In this document: piece by piece, positions 33,060 through 44,989 of the stretch | How the letters are laid out: each line of letters starts with the position of its first letter | How positions within the stretch are numbered: position 1 is the first letter of the stretch | NCBI GenBank assembly: GCA_905221605.1 | Contig: CAJNDS010002811.1 | Location: 1-64,000 of the forward strand | Length of the DNA stretch: 64,000 bases | DNA from: Symbiodinium natans | Lineage: Eukaryota; Sar; Dinophyceae; Suessiales; Symbiodiniaceae | Direction of reading: 5' to 3' | Translations under genes and position numbers: made by a program | Notes under the pieces: generated by a model | Told to the model about the DNA's origin: nothing | Seen by the model: only the letters and a program-made list of their open reading frames with translations | The model's database searches: none

Positions 33060-35858
33060 AATTATCCAGGAAGAAGTTTCATCGAAGAGCGAAATGAGAG
33101 AAAAGATGAAGAAGTTGAGAGAAAGGTCTATGAGCAAGAGTCACTGTTGGAAATAGTGACGGATTCTGATTGGGCAGCCGACCGAGAGTCGAGGCAGAGC
33201 GTATCGTGTGGAGCGATCATGCTGAACGGAAATCTGATTCATTTTCAGAGTAAGCGGCAGAAGAGCATAGCTCTCAGCTCATGCGAAGCGGAGACTATCG
33301 CCGCAACGTCAATACTTTCTGAAGGAGTGTTTCTGAAGGCACTGTTGACGAGAATCCTCGGAAAAGAACCAAAGATGGTGATGTACTCAGATTCGAGCAG
33401 GTCAAGACAACTGATTGCTCGGAAAGGACTGGGGAAAGCCCGTCATCTCGACGTTGATCTGTTATGGATCCAGAGTATCCCGAGGTTGATCGTCAAAGCG
33501 ATCAAAGGAAAGGACAACCCAGCTGATCTGGGAACAAAGAGTTTAAGCAAAGACAAGATCCGAAAGTACATGACAAGCCTCGGATATGTAGGAGAGTTTG
33601 TGGACCAAGAAGAAGTTGAAAGAAATGTACAAGTGCGAAGAACGAACGGCAATGGCCGAAGCGGCAATGGCCGACGAATGAACGATGAGCGATTGGCGAA
33701 GATCATACAAGCCGTAACGATGGCTGTGTTGATAGGAATGGGAGAAGCCAAGAAAGCCAAGAAGGAAGACCAAGGACCGGGAATAGTCATGTGTATCATG
33801 ATCGGTTGTGTGACATGCATGGTTTGTTGCAAAGTATATTCCGCAGCCGTTTTCTTGCCCAAGCGAGTAGGAAGAAAGGAAAAGAAGAAAGAAAAGGGAA
33901 AGATGGAAGAAGAGAAGACCCACGAACAAATGATGGAAGAAAAGGTGGAAGAGCTAAGGGAAATGAGAATAGGAGCTGAGGAGAGCAGGAAAAAGTTACT
34001 GGAGAATGCTCCAAAAGAAGAAGAACAGGCTGAAGAGCCAAAGGAAGAGTCCAAGGAAAAGCCAAAGGAGGAGCAGAAAGAGAAGAAAGAAAAGAAGAAG
34101 GAGAAGGATTCGTCATGCAGCGATTCCGCAAGCGAGTCATCCTCAAGCGAGTCAAGTTCGAGCGAAGAGAAAAAGGAGAAGAAAGAAAAAAAGGACCAGA
34201 AGGAAGACAAGGACCAGAAGGAAGACAAGGACCAGAAAGAAGACAAGGACCAGGAAGAAGACAAGGACCAGGAAGAAGTCAAGGACCAGGAAGAAGCGCC
34301 TGAGAAGGTGGACCAAGAAGAAAAGGAAGAGGAAGAGAAAAAGGAGGAAGATGCCGAGAAGACCGAAGACGATGAAAGATACGTTCTCCTGGCAGAGGAA
34401 GGCCTATGGCCAACGATTTTAAGCTCAATGCAGCTGGACGAAAAGGGAGCAAAGATGCTCGAAGAGACAGGGATCGATTGCGACGCCCTAAGGTCCGAAG
34501 CGACGCAGAGAATGTTCCAAGAGTTCAAGGAGACGATGGAAAGTCCAGTCGTGAAGATCCCAACGGGGTATGGAACAAAGGTGCGACAATGGTTGACAGC
34601 CTTGAAAGAGCAAGAAGAAGATGAGAAGGACTCTGACGAGTTGATGTACGAAGATGTCGCCGACGCAGAGAAAGAAGCGGAAGATGCCGAACGGGCATAT
34701 GGCGAAAAGTACCGCGAAATTGAGAAGATGATGGAAGAGTGCAAGGGCCTTAAGTCCAAGTTGCAGAAGAAGAAGAAGGAAGCCGAAGGACATTTGGCCG
34801 AGTACAATGAGGTCAAGCACTCAAGGAAAATGCTGAGCGTGGTAAGGATGCTTGTAGAGACAAGTGAAGAAGTGATGAGGTGTTTGGTGGAAGCATCGCC
34901 AGACTACGGTCGACTATTCGAAGAAAGACCGAGAGTGTCCTTACTCGAGCGAATGCGAAAAAGGAAAATGGCCGAAGGAGCCAGCGAGGCAGAGTCAATG
35001 GCTGCAGGCTCGGAACGACACGTGAAGACGAAGGCAATGCCAAAGCCTTTGAAGTTACGCAAGGAAGTGCCGGAAGTCGTGCAAGTTGATGATGCCGTCG
35101 AAGAGAAGAAGAATGAAGGTGAAGGAAAGGAGAAAAAGAAAGAAGAGCCAGACCTGAGCAAGGTCAACCCAAGATGGCTTTTGAAGTCAGGGGAAAAGAT
35201 TACCCGAAGCGAAAAGGAGACGGGAACGCGCCAGCCCGGATGCTTTTTCTGCGAGGGATCGCATCGTGCAGTGAAGTGCCAAGAGATGCTGGAATTGGCA
35301 AAAGAGATCACGGGAAAGGTGCCAAGTACCGATTGGCGAGAGAAAGAGAAGCGTGGTCTCTGGTGCAAGTGGTGCTGGTACACCACCAAGAACCCGTCTG
35401 AGCAGACGGGGTGGGGAAGCCATACCCACCAAAGGTGCTGGTACCAAAAGCAAGGCCAAGAGAATGAGGCCAAAGCCAAAGCCGAAAAGGAAAAGGCAGG
35501 AGCAAAGGAAGTCAATGAGGAAGTCCAGAAGATGGTGGATATGAGCGAAAGGCCTGCCGAGCCAAAAGGAATGCCACCAAATCCCCAATGGGGGATGGAG
35601 ACGCTCAAGAAGCGAAAGGAGCCGGAGACGCCAGGACCAAGTGTCGAAGAAGTCCAAACAAGCGATGAAGAAGCGAAGAAGAAGCAGGCGAAGGAGAACA
35701 TCAAGAAGATCAAAAGAGAAGAAAGGAGAAAGGAGCGTGAAGAGAGGAAGAAGGCAAAGAAAGAAGAGAAGAAGAAGAAGAAGAAGGAAGAGAAGAAAAA
35801 GGCCAAGGAAAGCGAGGCCAAGGAGCCGACAGCCGAGATCGACAAAGAGGATCTGTAA
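33060..35858 (+). CDS. Copia RNase H domain with a long charged C-terminal extension
   Basis: Continues the Copia protein broken at 23520. The open frame extends leftward into the inserted element, so its ATG at 32952 is not original. RNase H motifs: TDSDWAADRESRQS (first Asp), SSCEAETIAATS (Glu), MYSDSSRSRQL (Asp), KARHLDVDLLWIQ (His/Asp), KGKDNPADLGTK. Normally a Copia ORF ends soon after this. Here about 750 further residues follow. They hold two hydrophobic segments (IIQAVTMAVLIGMG, and VMCIMIGCVTCMVCC near 33786-33835) and Glu/Lys-rich coiled-coil-like stretches with a repeated KEDKDQ motif. A cysteine cluster (CFFCEGSHRAVKC, then CKWCW and HTHQRCWY, 35238-35445) and a final Lys/Glu-rich tail follow. 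Stop at 35856-35858. Confidence 0.75.
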   Translation, partial: NYPGRSFIEERNERKDEEVERKVYEQESLLEIVTDSDWAADRESRQSVSCGAIMLNGNLIHFQSKRQKSIALSSCEAETIAATSILSEGVFLKALLTRILGKEPKMVMYSDSSRSRQLIARKGLGKARHLDVDLLWIQSIPRLIVKAIKGKDNPADLGTKSLSKDKIRKYMTSLGYVGEFVDQEEVERNVQVRRTNGNGRSGNGRRMNDERLAKIIQAVTMAVLIGMGEAKKAKKEDQGPGIVMCIMIGCVTCMVCCKVYSAAVFLPKRVGRKEKKKEKGKMEEEKTHEQMMEEKVEELREMRIGAEESRKKLLENAPKEEEQAEEPKEESKEKPKEEQKEKKEKKKEKDSSCSDSASESSSSESSSSEEKKEKKEKKDQKEDKDQKEDKDQKEDKDQEEDKDQEEVKDQEEAPEKVDQEEKEEEEKKEEDAEKTEDDERYVLLAEEGLWPTILSSMQLDEKGAKMLEETGIDCDALRSEATQRMFQEFKETMESPVVKIPTGYGTKVRQWLTALKEQEEDEKDSDELMYEDVADAEKEAEDAERAYGEKYREIEKMMEECKGLKSKLQKKKKEAEGHLAEYNEVKHSRKMLSVVRMLVETSEEVMRCLVEASPDYGRLFEERPRVSLLERMRKRKMAEGASEAESMAAGSERHVKTKAMPKPLKLRKEVPEVVQVDDAVEEKKNEGEGKEKKKEEPDLSKVNPRWLLKSGEKITRSEKETGTRQPGCFFCEGSHRAVKCQEMLELAKEITGKVPSTDWREKEKRGLWCKWCWYTTKNPSEQTGWGSHTHQRCWYQKQGQENEAKAKAEKEKAGAKEVNEEVQKMVDMSERPAEPKGMPPNPQWGMETLKKRKEPETPGPSVEEVQTSDEEAKKKQAKENIKKIKREERRKEREERKKAKKEEKKKKKKEEKKKAKESEAKEPTAEIDKEDL

Positions 35859-36920
35859 GCGCTGAAGATCTGAAAAGGATGAGGGCGAAAGCCCAGGATT
35901 CTGAGGGCAATGGCCCAAATACCGCATTTTGCGAAGACCGAAAGGTAGAATCCAGTTTCACAAACGATTCGTTTCACCAAGCCAATGGCGAAAATGGAAG
36001 GTGCTTTGAAAAGCAAAGAGACAATGCAAAAGCCGCTTGTGAGAAACGCGTGCAATGGTCTCGTGTTTCAAAGAAGCTACGAAGCAATGGTATGATGGTT
36101 TTGTTGCAGAACGAAAGCACAAGTTTCAAAGAAACGAAATGCTGAGTGACTGATGGACTACGACGAGCTCGACACTGGCGAGAAAAAGTGAGTGCAAGCA
36201 GTAGAAGCGATTTGGTGCACGAGGTAGAGTTACAATTGCACAGAAGTGTTTCAATTTGCTCCAGGAGCCAAAGAAGAAAGAAGAAGGTTTACCCGAAGGG
36301 GTATGAAAAAAAGGAAAGATGGGCTCAACGGAGCATGAGAGAAAAGTGAGAAGGTGTTTGAAAATCGTTTCACCCAACGAGTTTCAAAGAGGGCGTAACA
36401 AAAATTTCACTTTTCATGCCCGACTGTATATAGGCTCAAGCACCGCCCCTCGTGGAACGCCGCGAGTAGAGAAAAAGTGCGACGAGAACTTGTGTTCTAG
36501 GAAAGGTTAAGAGTAGCCTTTAAACTTTTAGAGACAGAAACATGTCCCCTCGTCTCTGCGTTGTGTGGGTTGCATTTTGCAGCAAGCATCATTGTAGCAT
36601 GTGATGCAGTGACGGCAATTGCATGTCGTTTGCTCGTCAACCCGACTGCAGCTGTGGACACTGTCGAACGTAGGTCGTAGCTCAAAGCAGTTTGTGTAGC
36701 TGAGCTATAAGCCGAAGGCAACAAACCCGCCATAGTGCTTGTTAACGTACTGCAGCTGCACAGCAAGGTTTTGCGAGCTCTTGAGTACCGATCCAAGCGG
36801 GATCGCCTGCGCTGTGATCCGGGACTTGCGTGTGGAGCAAGGAAACAATCGGCAGACCGAGTGACTGCGCTACGCCAAGCTTTACCCAAGTAGCTTGCTT
36901 TGGACGTGTCCCCGGGGTCC
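35859..36920. other. Region 3' of the Copia ORF
   Basis: About 1 kb without a convincing gene. The first 500 bp share the purine-rich, CGAAAG-rich style of the preceding ORF and may be its untranslated region or LTR. I could not find a matching left LTR in the window, as expected if the 5' half of the element is missing. Confidence 0.4.
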
Positions 36921-36924
36921 ACTG

Positions 36925-37228
36925 CTGCTGCTGCTACTGCTGCTGCTACTACTAGTTACTACTAGTTACTACTAGTACTACTAGTACTACTAGTACTACT
37001 AGTACTACTAGTACTACTAGTACTACTAGTACTACTAGTACTACTAGTACTACTAGTACTACTAGTACTACTAGTACTACTAGTACTACTAGTACTACTA
37101 GTACTAGTACTGCTCCTGCTGTTGCTATTACTTCTGCGACTACGACTGCGACTACGACTACGGCTACGACTACGACTACGACTACGACGACGACACGACG
37201 ACGACGACGAGGACTACTACCACTACTA

Positions 37229-37303
<75 letters not shown>

Positions 37304-37305
37304 GG
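36925..37305. repeat. Trinucleotide arrays (ACT/AGT)n and relatives
   Basis: An initial CTG/CTA mix, then a long regular TAGTACTAC array (about 36950-37105), a GACTAC/GACGAC section and a pure ACT run to 37302. Long Val/Ser/Tyr/Leu homopolymer frames over it are artefacts. Confidence 0.95.
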
Positions 37306-37354
37306 CGTCACGTTCTTAATTGATCGCAGGGGTTTTGTGGCGTGCAATTTTCGT

Positions 37355-37590
37355 GTTAAAAGACGAAAACCTCGGTATTTACAGTGTTTCCTGGCTTTGT
37401 CCGTTTACGGACACGAAAAATGGACGTGTAAAAAGTCCCGCAAACTACTTTCAACTACTTTAGGCGCAGGAGGAAAACATCGGTATTTACAGTGTTTTCG
37501 GGCTTCAAAAACGGTCAATTACAGGGCATACTTTGCGCAGACGTGTTCTCAGAACAGAGGAAAAGACCGGTATTTACAGCGTTTCGCGGG
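37355..37590. repeat. Three copies of a roughly 100-bp-spaced repeat
   Basis: The phrase CGGTATTTACAGTGTTT (third copy: CGGTATTTACAGCGTTT), preceded by GAxGAAAA, occurs near 37374, 37479 and 37569. It looks like a decayed tandem array. Confidence 0.75.
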
Positions 37591-37619
37591 TTTTCTAAGA
37601 TGTGGCCAAACTTGTCCTT

Positions 37620-38300
37620 AAACCCGAACGCCTCCAGCAAGCCGAACAGTCGTGCACCCTGAAATCCGAAACCCCGAAACCTGAAGCAAGCCCAAGAGTC
37701 GTGCACCCTTAAAATCTCAACCCCACAGCGTCAAGCACGTCCCCAGAAAAAACACAAAACATCTGGAGCCTGAAACCCCAAACCCCATGTGTACCCTGAA
37801 TGACAAAGCAGTCCCACAGTGCACCCCCTTAAACCTTAAATCCCATAGAAAAAGCCCAAAAGTCCTTTCACCTTACAGCCTCAACCCCAAACCCTTCCCT
37901 TAAACCCTCAACCCCAAATCCCAAAAAAGCCCAGAAGATCCCTAAACCCTCCACTGTGAATCCCAAAAAGCCGAAAAGATCCCGAAACCCTCCACTGTGA
38001 GCCCAAAAGGTCTTACCCTTAAACCCTAAACCCCAAATCCCAAAAAACCTCAAAAGGTCTCTACCCTCACGCCCCAAACCCTAAACCCTCCACTGTAAGC
38101 CCAAAATGTCTTGCCCTGAAACCCTAAACCCCAGATGCCAAAAAAACCAAAAGATCTGTAGGCTGAAACCTCAAACCCCATATTTCCACTGGAAGCCCAA
38201 AAGGTTCCCAAAAAAGCCCAAAAGATCTGTACCTGCAAACCCTAAACCCTCCACTGTGAGCCCAAAAGGTCTTGCCCCTAAACCAACCAAAAAAAAACAG
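37620..38300. repeat. Degenerate telomere-like array (AAACCCTAAACCCC)
   Basis: Imperfect CCCTAAA/CCCCAAA words mixed with a higher-order unit containing CTCCACTGTGAGCCCAAAAG, which recurs near 37945, 37990, 38090 and 38255. It is similar in style to 16190-16620 but has this extra unit. Confidence 0.75.
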
Positions 38301-38329
38301 AGGAAAACAGTAGACAGCGTGGTCAAGCG

Positions 38330-38575
38330 TGCACAAAGCCCAGCACGACCCCCATGTGTGCACAAAGCACAGCACGTAATTACCCCCCCACCCCCCCCCC
38401 CCCCAACCCCTCAGCATGGTCATGTGTGCACAAAGCACAGCACGTTATTACCCCCCCCCCCCCACCCCCCCCCACCCCCCCCCACCCCCCCCCCACCCCC
38501 CCCACCCCCCCCCACCCCCCCCCCCCCACCCCCCCCCACCCCCCCCCCCCCCCCCCCACCCCCCCCAACCCGTCA
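38330..38575. repeat. Duplicated GCACAAAGCACAGCACG unit and C-run array
   Basis: Three copies of a TGCACAAAGC(A/C)CAGCACG phrase (near 38330, 38359, 38426), the last two followed by ACCCCCCC runs. The C-runs are broken by single A bases for about 130 bp. The G-rich complement could form quadruplexes. Confidence 0.9.
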
Positions 38576-38654
38576 AACGCAGAAAAAGCCAGAGAAAACG
38601 ATAGAAAAAGTCAAAAAACAGCAGAAAACACCATGATCAGTTAAGAGCGTGTCA

Positions 38655-38675
38655 CCTACTACTACTACTACCACG

Positions 38676-38744
<69 letters not shown>

Positions 38745-38791
38745 GCTACGACTACTACTACTACCACTACCAGACTACCAATACAACAACA

Positions 38792-38850
<59 letters not shown>

Positions 38851-39372
38851 CACTACTGTCGCTACTGCTACTGCTACTGCTACTGCTACTACTACTGCTA
38901 CTGCTCTGCTACTGCTGCTGCTACTGCTGCTGCTGCTGCCCCTACTGGTACTGCTTCTGCTACTACTACTGCAACTGCTACTGCTACTGCTACTGCTACT
39001 GCTGCTGCTGCTGCTACTGCTGCTGCTGCCCCTACTGGTACTGCTACTGCTACTGCTACTGCTACTGCGACTGCGACTGCGACTGCGACTGCGACTGCGA
39101 TCGCGACTGCGACTGCGACTGCGACGACGACGACCACGACGACGACGACGACCACTACGACTGCTACGACTGCAACGACTGCTACGACGACTGCGGCGAC
39201 TACGACTACTACGACTACTACGACTACTACGACTATTACGACTACTACGACTGCTGCGACTACTACGACTACCATGTCTACTACGACTACGACTACGACC
39301 CCTACTACCACTGCAACACTACTAGTACCACTCCTCGTGCTACGTTCAATACTACTTCTATAACACAAGTAC
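38655..39372. repeat. Long trinucleotide array (ACT/CTG/CGA variants)
   Basis: About 700 bp of three-base periodic sequence that drifts from pure ACT through CTGCTA and CGACTG to GACTAC blocks. The 244-codon Thr/Leu/Tyr frame across it (38649-39383) is a consequence of the periodicity, not a gene. Confidence 0.95.
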
Positions 39373-39429
39373 CACTAGTATAAGTACTAAACTCCTCCTG
39401 CTACTGAAGTGGGTACTCTTCCCGCTCTG

Positions 39430-39590
39430 AAACCCAGGTACAACCCAGGTTCAACGTGGGTTGAACCCAGGTTGAACCATCAAGCCAAGTTTAACCCAGG
39501 TTCAATTAAACCCAGGTTCGAACCCAGGTTCGAACCCAGGTTCAACCCACATTCAACCTGGGTTCAACAGGTTCAACAGGTTCAGCCCGT
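39430..39590. repeat. Clustered AACCCAGGTTC quasi-palindromic repeats
   Basis: About ten occurrences of AACCCAGGTT(C/G) or its partner GGGTTGAACC in 150 bp, in both orientations. The unit is partly self-complementary, so the block can fold in many registers. Confidence 0.8.
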
Positions 39591-39649
39591 TTTGTGCAAT
39601 TTTGGCACGTGTCAGTAGTAGCCAGCAGCAATCAACAGACGTCAAAAGA

Positions 39650-41525
39650 CTTCAATCACCTACCATGGACGTTGAAATAAGAATGCGTGATACATGTATA
39701 GCGCTTGTAAACACATGCCGCTTGGTTTTCGTTGGTGCTCGCGTGCTGTTTTTGCCTTCGCAACTCAACGTGTTTGGCATGTTGGCCGGCAGAAAATGCA
39801 GAATCTTTACGTCTAGTTTATGCCCACGCGTGGTCATCACATGTTGAGTCTTCAAACCATTCATTTCCACTTGGGACATGCGTTCTTGGAGTGCAACAGC
39901 GACGAGTTGGCCGTGCATGAATTGGTCTCCGCTCTAGTTCGATGTTGGTGTCCCATAGTTATTTTGGCGACGCAGGGTTGTTTCGGGCAGGAATTAGATT
40001 GACCGACAACTGGCAACGTGGCAACGTGTCAATGTGTTGAGTGCGTGGCTCAAGGATCAGATTATCACCCAAGACACCGAGCTTGTGTAGCTTGCAGCAA
40101 CATGCAGATTTCGCGTCCTGTTAACCGACGGATGTGTGTTTGTTTTAGGTATGAATGAGCTGACAATAACAATGTGGCAGCTGCATGAACAAGATTGTTG
40201 TCCCGGGGAACAACGTTGGACCAATTAGTCGGCTCGATCATGAACGTTTGGAGTTTCCAAGATGGATAAAGCAATTCTTTGTCAGAACGGTTGCGGCCGC
40301 GATTGTGGGAAAGGTCCGGACGGTCGAGTGGCTGGGCTGCCCTCATCAAGAAATCGTGTGTCATAGACCTTTTTTGTTTTTGACGGGTGAAGTCTGCAGG
40401 CAGGTTGCCGCAAATTCCCAGGCGATTGCTAAAGGCGGACGTGTACTCATTTAACATTCGGTCATGATCGTGCAGCTGCATTGTGGATGTTGATGTTTTC
40501 ACGGGCTTCACTTTGTCGTGTTGTGCGTGAAGCCTCCATGCGAAACACGGCGCAAGGCACGACCTTTCTTAACCACAGGACCCTTGGGCACGTGGCGAAC
40601 AGCTTTATTGCAATGGTGTCGTTTTGACAACGCTAGTGGCATAAAACACCTTTGGAACAGGCCGTCGATGGACGATTCTCGAGCGGCACCGTACAAGGGA
40701 ACCCCAATCCTGCTACCAGACGTCTTGGGTTCCACGTTGACATAACGGCTCCTGATTAGTCGTATCTACAAGCCACCAACGAGGGAATGCACTACGAACA
40801 TCCACGCACCTTGATCTACAAGACTCCTGCACTCACACTTGATTGTTTGCCATCCTGCGACAGACAACGACGCTTCGAACATGAGGGTCTTCCCACAGTG
40901 GATGTCTTCCTCAACCACAAAATCGTGTTGGCATTCTCGTAGTAGTGGTGACCACTGCATGGCGTAGGCCAGTGCTTTCGACGACAAAGGCATCTCCACA
41001 AAACAAGGGGAACTTGTAGCAGCTTTGGTTGAACATGTTGAACGTCTTGAGATGCTTGCCAAGTAGCTGTTATCACCTTCATGCCGAAGGTTCTCCACAT
41101 GCGCTTCTAGTTTCAAGTCCAAAGATGCAGCCGTAGAAGGCGCAGACTTTCATGAGGACATGCGTCTGGACGGATATAATCTTTAGCGTCATGATCACGG
41201 CCCAGCTCTTGATCACGCAACATGAAGATTTGTCGGATGTGAACTATCCCGCAGCAGATCCAATCTTGATTTTGAAGATCCGTCTTTCCAAAACTCATTT
41301 GTGTAGGTCAAATCGGTAAGCGCGCTGCATCGCAAGCCCTGTTTCTGCAAGGCGCTCCATCAACAGGTGGGCTGTTTCAGCATGCGCGTGTGGAAAGCCG
41401 CTCAGCGTGTTTGAAATGCACGCCGTCATCGCAGCCAATAACAAGGACGGGACAACGGACAACCGTGCGAGTACCACATCGCTGTCCCTTCCAAAATGCC
41501 GACTCCCGTATTGCACGGACATAAG
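39650..41525 (-). pseudogene. Coding-like minus-strand stretch of unknown origin
   Basis: Consecutive minus-strand open frames occur at 41522-41295, 41298-41113, 41122-40766, 40735-40508, 40511-40065 and 39918-39652. They follow each other closely in shifting frames, with residue compositions that look protein-like (for example GVPLYGAARESSIDGLFQRC). This could be a frame-shifted retroposed gene or element relic. I recognise no family and no intron boundaries. Confidence 0.25.
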
Positions 41526-43000
41526 CCTTAACCCGGGAACAAACCATCACTCCCACAAACTTTGTTTCGACGCAAAGTCGTCACAGCTTTCGTGACTTGA
41601 AACGGGCATCTGAATGTGGATCGGCCAACGGTTGTTTATTACGCCTTTGAAATTATTAAACAATGGGAGGCGACTCTGTCGGTGCCAGATGGCGTTTTAC
41701 GGCGCAACTTCCGGTTTTGGTTTATTTTCCTTTCCGCAAGATGTAACAATTTGTTTCCAATCGCCGGAGGCCTGTGAGAGCGATCAGTTTTGATTTTGAG
41801 TGTCAAGATTCGCCTAGAGGCAATGTCACCACAAACTTCGCCATGTAAACAAAGAGAGAGATAGAGAGGGAGAATGGTTGAATGAGTTTTTGGCTTATTT
41901 TGAATTTTGTGAACTTTCAGGGATGGGTTTATGATCAAGGCAGAAGATAAGCTTTGTCAAGATGTGCTCAAGGGTTGTTGTTGGACATGGTGTTCCTTGA
42001 CCCGGAGTCCTGATCTCAAATCAACATGGGTTCTAGGAAGGCTTACAAGCCAGGCAATTTTCATGCTAATTTGCTTCTGTAGACCCGGGTTCTTCAAACC
42101 TTCACGACTTACAAGAACATTTGGCGATCAACCGAAATCCCATGCGCCGCAAGAGTCTGCGGAGCACCTCCATGGTGCGGACCTGGGCGAATTTGCTGGC
42201 GGGTCCCATGTGGGCCTCGGGGCAGGAACTGATTCAAATAAATTCGTCATTGTACAAGCAAGGAAGATTTTTGTGCTTTGTGTATCAATGCAGGCCTTGT
42301 AGCAGCATACATCCAACAACGCGTTTCTGGAAATTTGCTGTGGAGAAACCTCGCAGCTTATTATCCCGTGGGGTCTGCTCGTCCTTGTCGGTGCTCGGAT
42401 GCATAGGAAAAGTTGCTCTGCCCATTCGCGTAGGATTCCAGCTGATGACGCGAGCCTGCCCTACCGCTTCACAAAAAACTTGTATGTGACCGCGAGAACT
42501 GCGATGGGTTGCATCACCGGGTTTAAACTACATAATTGAAAAATGTATGCGTTGATGATGGTTCCAAAGATTTGTCAATCGTGTTGAAGGTTTGGGCAAC
42601 CTAGCTTGAACAGTCCCAAAACCAAACCTGCATCAGTACGACACATGAAGCGCTGGCACTCGAACATAAAATCTTGGTTGGGCAACCTGACAACCTGTAA
42701 AAGCTCAGAGGCCAGGCATACATTGGCCGACTTCTGGTTGACATGTCCACTGTCTCCACCCGGTCATGACGAAAGGGCATGCAAACTTCCAAAGTTTTTT
42801 CTCTTCTCGGCCTCATGATGCTTTGTTTCATTGCAAATGGTATTGATGCTCCCATGGTTCACCAACTCGTGACTGCTGACATGTTGTTGTGTCAATGGCC
42901 ATGGCTGCGGCGCACGATTAAGTTGCAGTTGGCTGCACGATGGAGGAACTGCCGGGCATCGCCAGGTGACCCTGATCAGCCTGTTTGCGGCTGCACCCGG
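41525..43000. other. Stretch without a supported gene
   Basis: Short overlapping frames on both strands; none has a motif or exon boundary that I can defend. Near 43025-43085 a plus-strand phrase LGSPLGHEAF resembles the GTPIGH region of the retroelements at 43.6-49.5 kb and may be another scrap of them. Confidence 0.4.
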
Positions 43001-43639
43001 CGTGTCTAAGCTGTCGCTGTTTTGGGTTCACCGCTGGGACACGAGGCTTTCGCCCTCCGCCACAAGCGCGCTGACCACTATCGGTTGCTTTATTTCCATG
43101 CTTCAGAGCAGCCAGAGCACTTCGATGACCTTCGGCGAGGTTGCTGCATGCGGTCGCCGCCCCTTTCCATGCATTCTGCTTGGCGGTTGTACTGTCTGCT
43201 GCCACCCTCGTGCGCTTGCATGAGGCATCATGAGGGCTGGCACCTCGGTTGCCGACTGCCGACAGTTTCGGATCCGGAAAGGGGCGCGCGCAGAAAAGAA
43301 ACCGCACGAATCGTCATGGGGATAACTTGCCAGCCTCATACCCAATCTGTATTGGTTGGCGCCAAGCACTCATTTGTGTCAACAAGTTGCTCCCTTTCCC
43401 AGCACAACTGCAACAATGAGCTGCTGTGTCGCGTTTTCCTCGACACAGTATATGCATGGTTGGATGTTGCACATTTGCAAATGGCGAACGATTGTTTACA
43501 GGTCGATGCTGTTGACCAAAGGACCAGATCATACGACTGTGTTGCACGAGGAACCAAGCTTTTGACCACAATCATAGAAAAGCAACATGCGACTACAAGT
43601 CCGTCTTACATGCGTTTGCTGCTCCTCATCATCACATGA

Positions 43640-44060
43640 TGTTCGATGACCTGGAGAGTGCTCCTCCGCATCCGGGTGGGCCACAACGGTTGGCACACAG
43701 GCACAGTGGGAGGCTCAGGCGGCAAGAGCATGGCTTGGGGCGGAAGCGTGCAGGCCGGCTCAGCGCAAGCGGACGGTGACAAGGACGGCAGCAGCATGCG
43801 ATCGCGGAAGTACAGGGTGCAAATACACGATGCGCAGTGCTCCTGAGGCATCCCCAGCTTGTAGCGAGCAAACGTGTGCAGCCCACACGGCCCAGTGCGC
43901 GGCTGGCGCAGTGCGTGTGGCAGAAGTTCGGCTGAGGCCACGTAGGCCGGGCGACACCACCAAGGCAGAGTTACAAAGTCTCCCAAAATGGCACATGCGC
44001 CTGAGCATAGGTGGCCACAGGGGGTGGGGGGGGACAGTCCGCAGCGCATGGTTAGCCCAT
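43640..44060 (-). pseudogene. Retroelement C-terminal region fragment (minus)
   Basis: On the minus strand the phrase ASPWANHALRTVPP (near 44050-44010) matches CASPRANHALRTVPP of the plus-strand element at 49110-49155. It belongs to the domain that follows the reverse transcriptase in this non-LTR family. Surrounding frames are broken. Confidence 0.55.
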
Positions 44061-44099
44061 GGCGAAGCGCGATGAAGCTCACATAGCCAGGAGGAGCCA

Positions 44100-44880
44100 T
44101 GCGCTCTGCACATCTCTCAGCTGCATCTGGTGCACCCGCACCGGTTTGCTTGCTCACAGGGCGAAGATCGTGGAACGGGCATGGGTGCGAGTCGCACGGG
44201 GCGCCGTTGGTCCGGATGGGCAGGTGGTCCCCCAACAAGTCTGCTCCGATGACCGGCGCCGCCTGCGACACCTCTCGACCTCGCGGCAGCTGGAAACGCC
44301 GCGCCCTGCGATGGCGCCGTCGCGCCCACTGCGCCGGATGCACAAACACCGGATGCGGCACCTGGCACGCCCGTCCTTGCGCAGCCGGAACCGCTACAGG
44401 CTTGCTCCCGCTGACAACAAAACGCCCCGCCGGGCCGCTGCCACCAACTAACTCGTGGCAATACATGCCCCTCCTCTTGGATGGCGCAGGGCTCCTGTGC
44501 CCCATTGCCACGCGCGCCTATGCCCCCTGCGCAGCTTCGTGTTGGGATGGACGGGCATTCGCACGTTCCGTTGTCGGGGATGTCTTTCGCCGTTTGGTCG
44601 GGAGAACCCTCGCGCAGGCCTTTGCCCCGCACCTTGAGCGCGCGTGCCTCCCTCACCAGTACGGGCTTAGCACGCGAGCCGGCAGTGAGGCCCTTCCGCG
44701 CGTCCTGCGGGCTGCCACTGTGAAGTCGACCCGCGTGCTACCATCTTGTCTGTGGACGCCAGTGGTGCCTACGACCACGTGTCATGGCAGGCCATGCTCC
44801 AGGGCCTCCTCGCGCGGCCTGAGCTCCACCCGCTTCTCCCCTACGCCCGCCGTAGCGGACATGGGCGGCCCGTCCCCAGA
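44100..44880 (+). pseudogene. Reverse transcriptase, N-terminal half (plus strand)
   Basis: Plus-strand remnants of the fingers and palm: GDVFRRLVGRTLAQAFAPH near 44576-44632, then QYGLSTRAGSEAL. A different frame then gives SVDASGAYDHVSWQAML (motif A, catalytic Asp) near 44747-44797. The usual continuation (motif B, GEGGEQGD) does not follow here; it is found on the opposite strand at 45580, which shows an inversion. Confidence 0.7.
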
Positions 44881-44989
44881 AGAGCGTCGCGACCAGCACG
44901 CCCAGCAGCAACCCGAAGCACAACCAGCCCCAGCACAAGGAGCAGGGCCCCCAGCCTGGAGAAAAGTAGCGAGGCGCGCCAACCAAGCA

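Noticed and set aside
33443-34816. 457-codon Ser/Phe-rich minus-strand ORF
   Set aside because: It is the antisense of the Glu/Lys-rich Copia extension; Lys/Glu codons on one strand give Phe/Ser/Leu on the other. The same holds for 34904-36055 and 35187-35927.
38649-39383. 244-codon Thr/Leu/Tyr/Asp ORF
   Set aside because: Pure trinucleotide repeat read in one frame.
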